In this document: one piece after another, positions 60,768 through 64,000 of the stretch
Position numbering within the stretch: the first letter of the stretch is position 1
Layout: every line of letters begins with the position of its first letter
Origin: Amycolatopsis circi
GTDB lineage: Bacteria > Actinomycetota > Actinomycetes > Mycobacteriales > Pseudonocardiaceae
Direction of reading: 5' to 3'
NCBI RefSeq assembly: GCF_003385235.1
Contig: NZ_PQIA01000022.1
Span: 1-64,000 of the forward strand
DNA: 64,000 nucleotides
The notes under the pieces: model-generated
Told to the model about the DNA's origin: nothing
Databases searched by the model: none
The model's input: only the letters and a program-made list of their open reading frames with translations
Translations under genes and position numbers: made by a program

Positions 60768-62308
60768 TCCGGGAGGAAGTCCTCGTCCTTGGGCTTCTTC
60801 CGCCACGCGGCGACGAGCCCGAGCGGGTCGGGGCGCAGCAGGGACGCGGCGGCGTAGAGGCTGACCACGACGACGATCGCGATGAACCACCAGTCGTAGA
60901 GCGCCTGCTCCCCCGTCGGGTAGTACACGAGAGTCACGAAGACCGAGATCGCCACGATCGCGGACAGGTTCCGCCGTTCCCACGGGAACGCGGAGATCAG
61001 CACGAAGCCCCAGGTGAGATACCACGGCAGGGTCGGCGGCATGAGGATCGCGACGGCCAGCAGCGTGATCGCGGCGCGGTAGACGGCCTCCTTGCCGCCG
61101 CCGCGGGCGAGCCACCACTGGCGGACGCCGAACACGACGAGGCCGACCATCGCGATGGCGCGGGCGACAGTGACGAACGGCGAGGGCTGGACGTTGGCGA
61201 TGAGGTGGACGAGGTTGTAGACCGCCTCGCCGATGCCGCTGGGGAAGTTCAGCCAGTTGGTGATGAGCTGCGGGGCTTTGAGGCCGGACCACCAGCCGAG
61301 GTTGAGCGAGCCGAGCGAGACCCAGGTGCCGACGACGAACACCGGCAGGAACAGCCCGACCGCCGCGGCTCCGGCCTTGAAGAAGTTCTTCGTCTTCGAC
61401 GGGCCGGCCATGTCCGCGGCCCACATCCAGACCATGAACGGCAGCGCGACGGCGGCGGTCGGCTTGATCAGCATGCCGATGGTGACGAGCACGACCGCGA
61501 CGACGTGTCTGCGCTCGAGCGCGGCGAGCATCCCGATGGTGAGGAAGCCGAGCATCATCAGGTCGTTGTGCGGGCCGCCGAAGAGGTGGATGACCATCAT
61601 CGGGCTGGCGACCGCGACCCACAGCGCGACCGGGAGCTTCCCGCCGAGGTGCTTGACGAGCCGGGGCAGCGCCCACAGCGTCATGCCGAGCCCGACGAGC
61701 AGGACGAGCCGGGTGAGGATGACGCCGGCGATCATGTGGTCCTGGGTGATCGCGACGATGCCCTTGGAGATCAGCAGGAACAGCGGCCCGTAGGGGGCGG
61801 GCGTGGTCTGCCACAGCGGGTGCACGTTCTGCACGACGTTCGGCAGCACGGGCAGCTCGGCGGGGCCGTTGGCGTACGGGTCGAGCCCGTAGAGCAGCTG
61901 CGCGCCCTGGCCGAGGTAGGAGAAGACGTCGCGGGTGAACAGCGGCGGCGACACGATCAGCGGCGCCATCCAGCACAGCGCGGCGATCAGGATCGGCTTG
62001 CTGCCGATGCGCCCGGCGAGCGCGTAGCGGCCGAGCCGGACCCACGCCCACACGACGAGGCCGAAGCCGCTGTAGAGCAGCGCGTTGGCGAGCGCGCGCC
62101 CGTGGCCGTAGCGGACCCACGAGAGGGGGCCGTGGCCGAGGACGGGGTCGCGGATGAGGATGCCGCCGGCGCCGAGCGCGGCGAGCATGAGGAGGGCGCT
62201 TCCGACCGTGCCCATGGCGATGGTCCGGTAGGGGAAGCGCGAAGGCGTCAGGAACCGCCGGTCGAGACTGCCGGCGTTCGGCTGCGCGTTGTCGGTAGTG
62301 GTGGCCAT
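60761..62308 (-). CDS. mptB: alpha-(1->6)-mannopyranosyltransferase, MptB type
   Basis: A 515-residue GT-C membrane enzyme with 13 or so helices. The catalytic extracytoplasmic loop is LFTRDVFSYLGQGAQLLYGL with Asp; YGLDPYANGPAELP and WQTTPAPYGPLF follow as in MptB. It uses polyprenyl-phosphate mannose to extend the mannan core of lipomannan-like glycolipids. ATG 62308 starts a soluble N-terminus of about 30 residues. No other glycolipid genes are adjacent. Confidence 0.9.
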   Translation of the reverse strand: MATTTDNAQPNAGSLDRRFLTPSRFPYRTIAMGTVGSALLMLAALGAGGILIRDPVLGHGPLSWVRYGHGRALANALLYSGFGLVVWAWVRLGRYALAGRIGSKPILIAALCWMAPLIVSPPLFTRDVFSYLGQGAQLLYGLDPYANGPAELPVLPNVVQNVHPLWQTTPAPYGPLFLLISKGIVAITQDHMIAGVILTRLVLLVGLGMTLWALPRLVKHLGGKLPVALWVAVASPMMVIHLFGGPHNDLMMLGFLTIGMLAALERRHVVAVVLVTIGMLIKPTAAVALPFMVWMWAADMAGPSKTKNFFKAGAAAVGLFLPVFVVGTWVSLGSLNLGWWSGLKAPQLITNWLNFPSGIGEAVYNLVHLIANVQPSPFVTVARAIAMVGLVVFGVRQWWLARGGGKEAVYRAAITLLAVAILMPPTLPWYLTWGFVLISAFPWERRNLSAIVAISVFVTLVYYPTGEQALYDWWFIAIVVVVSLYAAASLLRPDPLGLVAAWRKKPKDEDFLPES

Positions 62309-62398
62309 TTCGATCCAGAAGATTACCGGGTGCAGTCGGCCCGCCCCGCACTGGCTCCGGGCGCGCCCCGTTCGGCGCGCGCCCGGAGCGGACTGCGG

Positions 62399-64000
62399 TC
62401 AGGCCTCGGCCGCACTGCGCTGCGCGGTGCCCCCGGGGAGCGCCGCGAGCAGGGACTTCGTGTACTCGTGCTGCGGGTCGAGCAGGACCTGTTCGACGGT
62501 ACCGGTCTCGACGAGTTCGCCGCGGTACATCACCGCGACCCGGTCGGCGATGTTCCAGGCCAGTCCGAGGTCGTGGGTGATGACGAGCGCGGAGAGGCCG
62601 AGCTGGCGGCGCAGCCGGAGCAGCAGCGCGAGGATTTCCCCGCGCACCGACGCGTCCAGCGAGGCCACCGGTTCGTCGGCGAGCAGCAGCGACGGTTCGA
62701 GCGCGAGCGCTCCGGCGATGACGACGCGCTGGCGCTGGCCGCCGGACAGCTCGTGCGGGAGCCGGTCGAGGTATTTCTCCGGCGGGCGCAGTTCGGCGGA
62801 TTCGAGCGCTTTGAGCACGACGTCGCGTTCGTTCGGCAGACCGTGGATCCGGGGGCCTTCGGCGACCGCCTCGTACACCGTGTGGGCCGGGTTCAGCGCG
62901 CTCGTGGGGTCCTGGAGCACGAGCTGGACTTCCCGCCGGTACGCGCGCAGCCCGGCTCCGCTGGCGGGCACTGGCTTGCCGCCGTAGCGGACCGCGCCGG
63001 AGTCGGCCTTCTGCAGGCCGAGCAGCGTGCGGGCGAGGGTGGTCTTGCCGGAGCCGGACTGGCCGACCAGCGCGACGATCTCGTCCCGGCGGACCTGCAG
63101 GTTCACCCCGTTGACCGCGTGGATCCGCTTGCCCTTGCGGTCGCGGAACGCGACGTGCAGGTTCTCGGCGGCGAGCAGCGGCTGCTCGTCCGGTCCGGCG
63201 CGTTCCTCCGGTTCCGGCGGCAGCGGTGTCGCGGTGGCCGGGGCGTAGCGCGAGACGGGGTCGCCGACGGTCGGGAAGGCCGCGGCGAGGGCGCGGCTGT
63301 GTTCGTGCCGCGGCGAGGACATCAGCTCGGCGCTGGGGCGTTCCTCGACGACTTCGCCGTCGTACATGACCGCGATGCGTTCGCAAGTCGCGGCGAGCAC
63401 GGACAGGTCGTGGCTGATCATGATCAGCCCGATGCCGCGTTCGGCGACGAGTTTCGACAGCACGGACAGCACCTGGGCCTGGACGATGACGTCGAGCGCG
63501 GTGGTGGGTTCGTCGGCGATCACCAGCCGCGGTTCGCAGGCCAGCGCCATCGCGATCATCACGCGCTGTTTCTGGCCGCCGGACAGCTCGTGCGGGTACG
63601 CGCCCGCCCGCGAGCGCGGCAAGTCGACCTGTTCGAGCAGTTCGGTGACCCGCGCCTGCACCTGGGCTTCGGACTGCGCCTTGGCTTCCGGCGTGTGCAG
63701 CCGGATCGGTTCGGCGATCTGCTCGCCGACGCGGCGGACCGGGTTGAGCGCGTGCATCGCGCCCTGGAACACCACCGACGCCTCGGCCCAGCGGACCGCG
63801 CGCAGCCGTCCCCAGCGCATGTCGCTGACGTCTTCGCCATCGAGCAGGATCTCGCCGGTGATCTTCGCGCTGCGCGGCAGGAGCCGGAGCACGCTCATCG
63901 CGACGGTGGATTTGCCGGACCCGGACTCCCCCGCGACGCCGAGCGTGCCGCCCGCGTCGAGGCGGAGGTCGACGCCGCGGACCGCGGGGACGTCGCCGCC
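62399..64000 (-). CDS. fused dipeptide/oligopeptide ABC transporter ATPase (DppD-DppF type), 5' end beyond window
   Basis: Two ABC ATPase cassettes in one chain. Cassette 1 (right) has Walker A GESGSGKST at the edge, signature LSGGQKQRV and Walker B LVIADEPTTALD; cassette 2 has Walker A GQSGSGKTT, signature LSGGQRQRV and Walker B LLLADEPVASLD. The linker QHEYTKSLLAALPGG-type segments are typical of peptide/nickel ABC ATPases. About 534 codons are present. It energises uptake of peptides or similar solutes; permease genes would lie beyond the right edge. An internal ATG at 63898 falls after Walker A and is not the start. Confidence 0.92.
   Translation of the reverse strand, partial: GGDVPAVRGVDLRLDAGGTLGVAGESGSGKSTVAMSVLRLLPRSAKITGEILLDGEDVSDMRWGRLRAVRWAEASVVFQGAMHALNPVRRVGEQIAEPIRLHTPEAKAQSEAQVQARVTELLEQVDLPRSRAGAYPHELSGGQKQRVMIAMALACEPRLVIADEPTTALDVIVQAQVLSVLSKLVAERGIGLIMISHDLSVLAATCERIAVMYDGEVVEERPSAELMSSPRHEHSRALAAAFPTVGDPVSRYAPATATPLPPEPEERAGPDEQPLLAAENLHVAFRDRKGKRIHAVNGVNLQVRRDEIVALVGQSGSGKTTLARTLLGLQKADSGAVRYGGKPVPASGAGLRAYRREVQLVLQDPTSALNPAHTVYEAVAEGPRIHGLPNERDVVLKALESAELRPPEKYLDRLPHELSGGQRQRVVIAGALALEPSLLLADEPVASLDASVRGEILALLLRLRRQLGLSALVITHDLGLAWNIADRVAVMYRGELVETGTVEQVLLDPQHEYTKSLLAALPGGTAQRSAAEA

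Overview
The window is GC-rich (roughly 70 percent by eye), uses many GTG and TTG starts and 1-4 nt stop/start overlaps, and has several genes that look leaderless. Family content (DUF3090, the SCO1664 family, DUF3097, MptB-type mannosyltransferase, ECF42 sigma factor, abundant TetR regulators, GlnR-like box) points to a soil actinomycete, most likely Pseudonocardiaceae and probably Amycolatopsis. Genus is inference. There is no rRNA operon or CRISPR array.

Region 1 (1-16 kb) is accessory and regulatory. It holds the N-terminal part of a SNF2 helicase, a TetR gene, and an ECF42 sigma factor coupled to a hydrolase, a DGPF/YCII protein and a GyrI-like protein. Two separate divergent TetR / FAD-monooxygenase modules follow, with a SprT-like protein, an MBL hydrolase and an intact tyrosine recombinase between them, then a divergent MFS / ArsR pair. 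Region 2 (16-25.4 kb) has an SDR, a zinc-finger coiled-coil protein behind a perfect palindrome, a DinB protein, an epoxide-hydrolase-like gene under a TetR with twin operators, a DesK/NarL-type two-component system, a pentapeptide-repeat protein and an HTH / Clp-N operon.

Region 3 (25.5-42 kb) looks like a decayed genomic island. A 42-nt piece of a tRNA-Lys 3' half at 25.5 kb is repeated (40 of 42 identical, same orientation) in the tRNA-Lys gene at 41.3 kb, and a frameshifted tyrosine integrase fragment lies just inside the right copy. Between them are a two-component system with its glycosyltransferase, several broken genes, secreted proteins including a trypsin-like protein lacking its catalytic His and Ser, a GH63-type glycosidase and amtB-glnK. 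The right border opens into an array of seven tRNA genes (Tyr, Gly, Arg, Pro, Gln, Gln, Lys) read leftwards from one promoter.

Region 4 (42-64 kb) is more core-like: a CGNR protein, an SGNH hydrolase, a collapsed MFS / ArsR pair, a TetR-controlled MHS-type transporter, SPFH and NfeD membrane proteins, the DUF3097, phosphotransferase, SCO1664 and DUF3090 cluster, an S9 peptidase with an LD-carboxypeptidase and a flavin-type oxidoreductase, three tandem lipoprotein paralogues, an XRE regulator with an SDR, a secreted polysaccharide lyase, MptB, and a fused dipeptide ABC ATPase running off the right edge.

A palindrome, TCCAC(A/T)GTGGA, occurs five times and is far commoner than composition predicts. 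Many regulator genes sit next to recognisable palindromic operators, so the window is useful for pairing regulators with sites.
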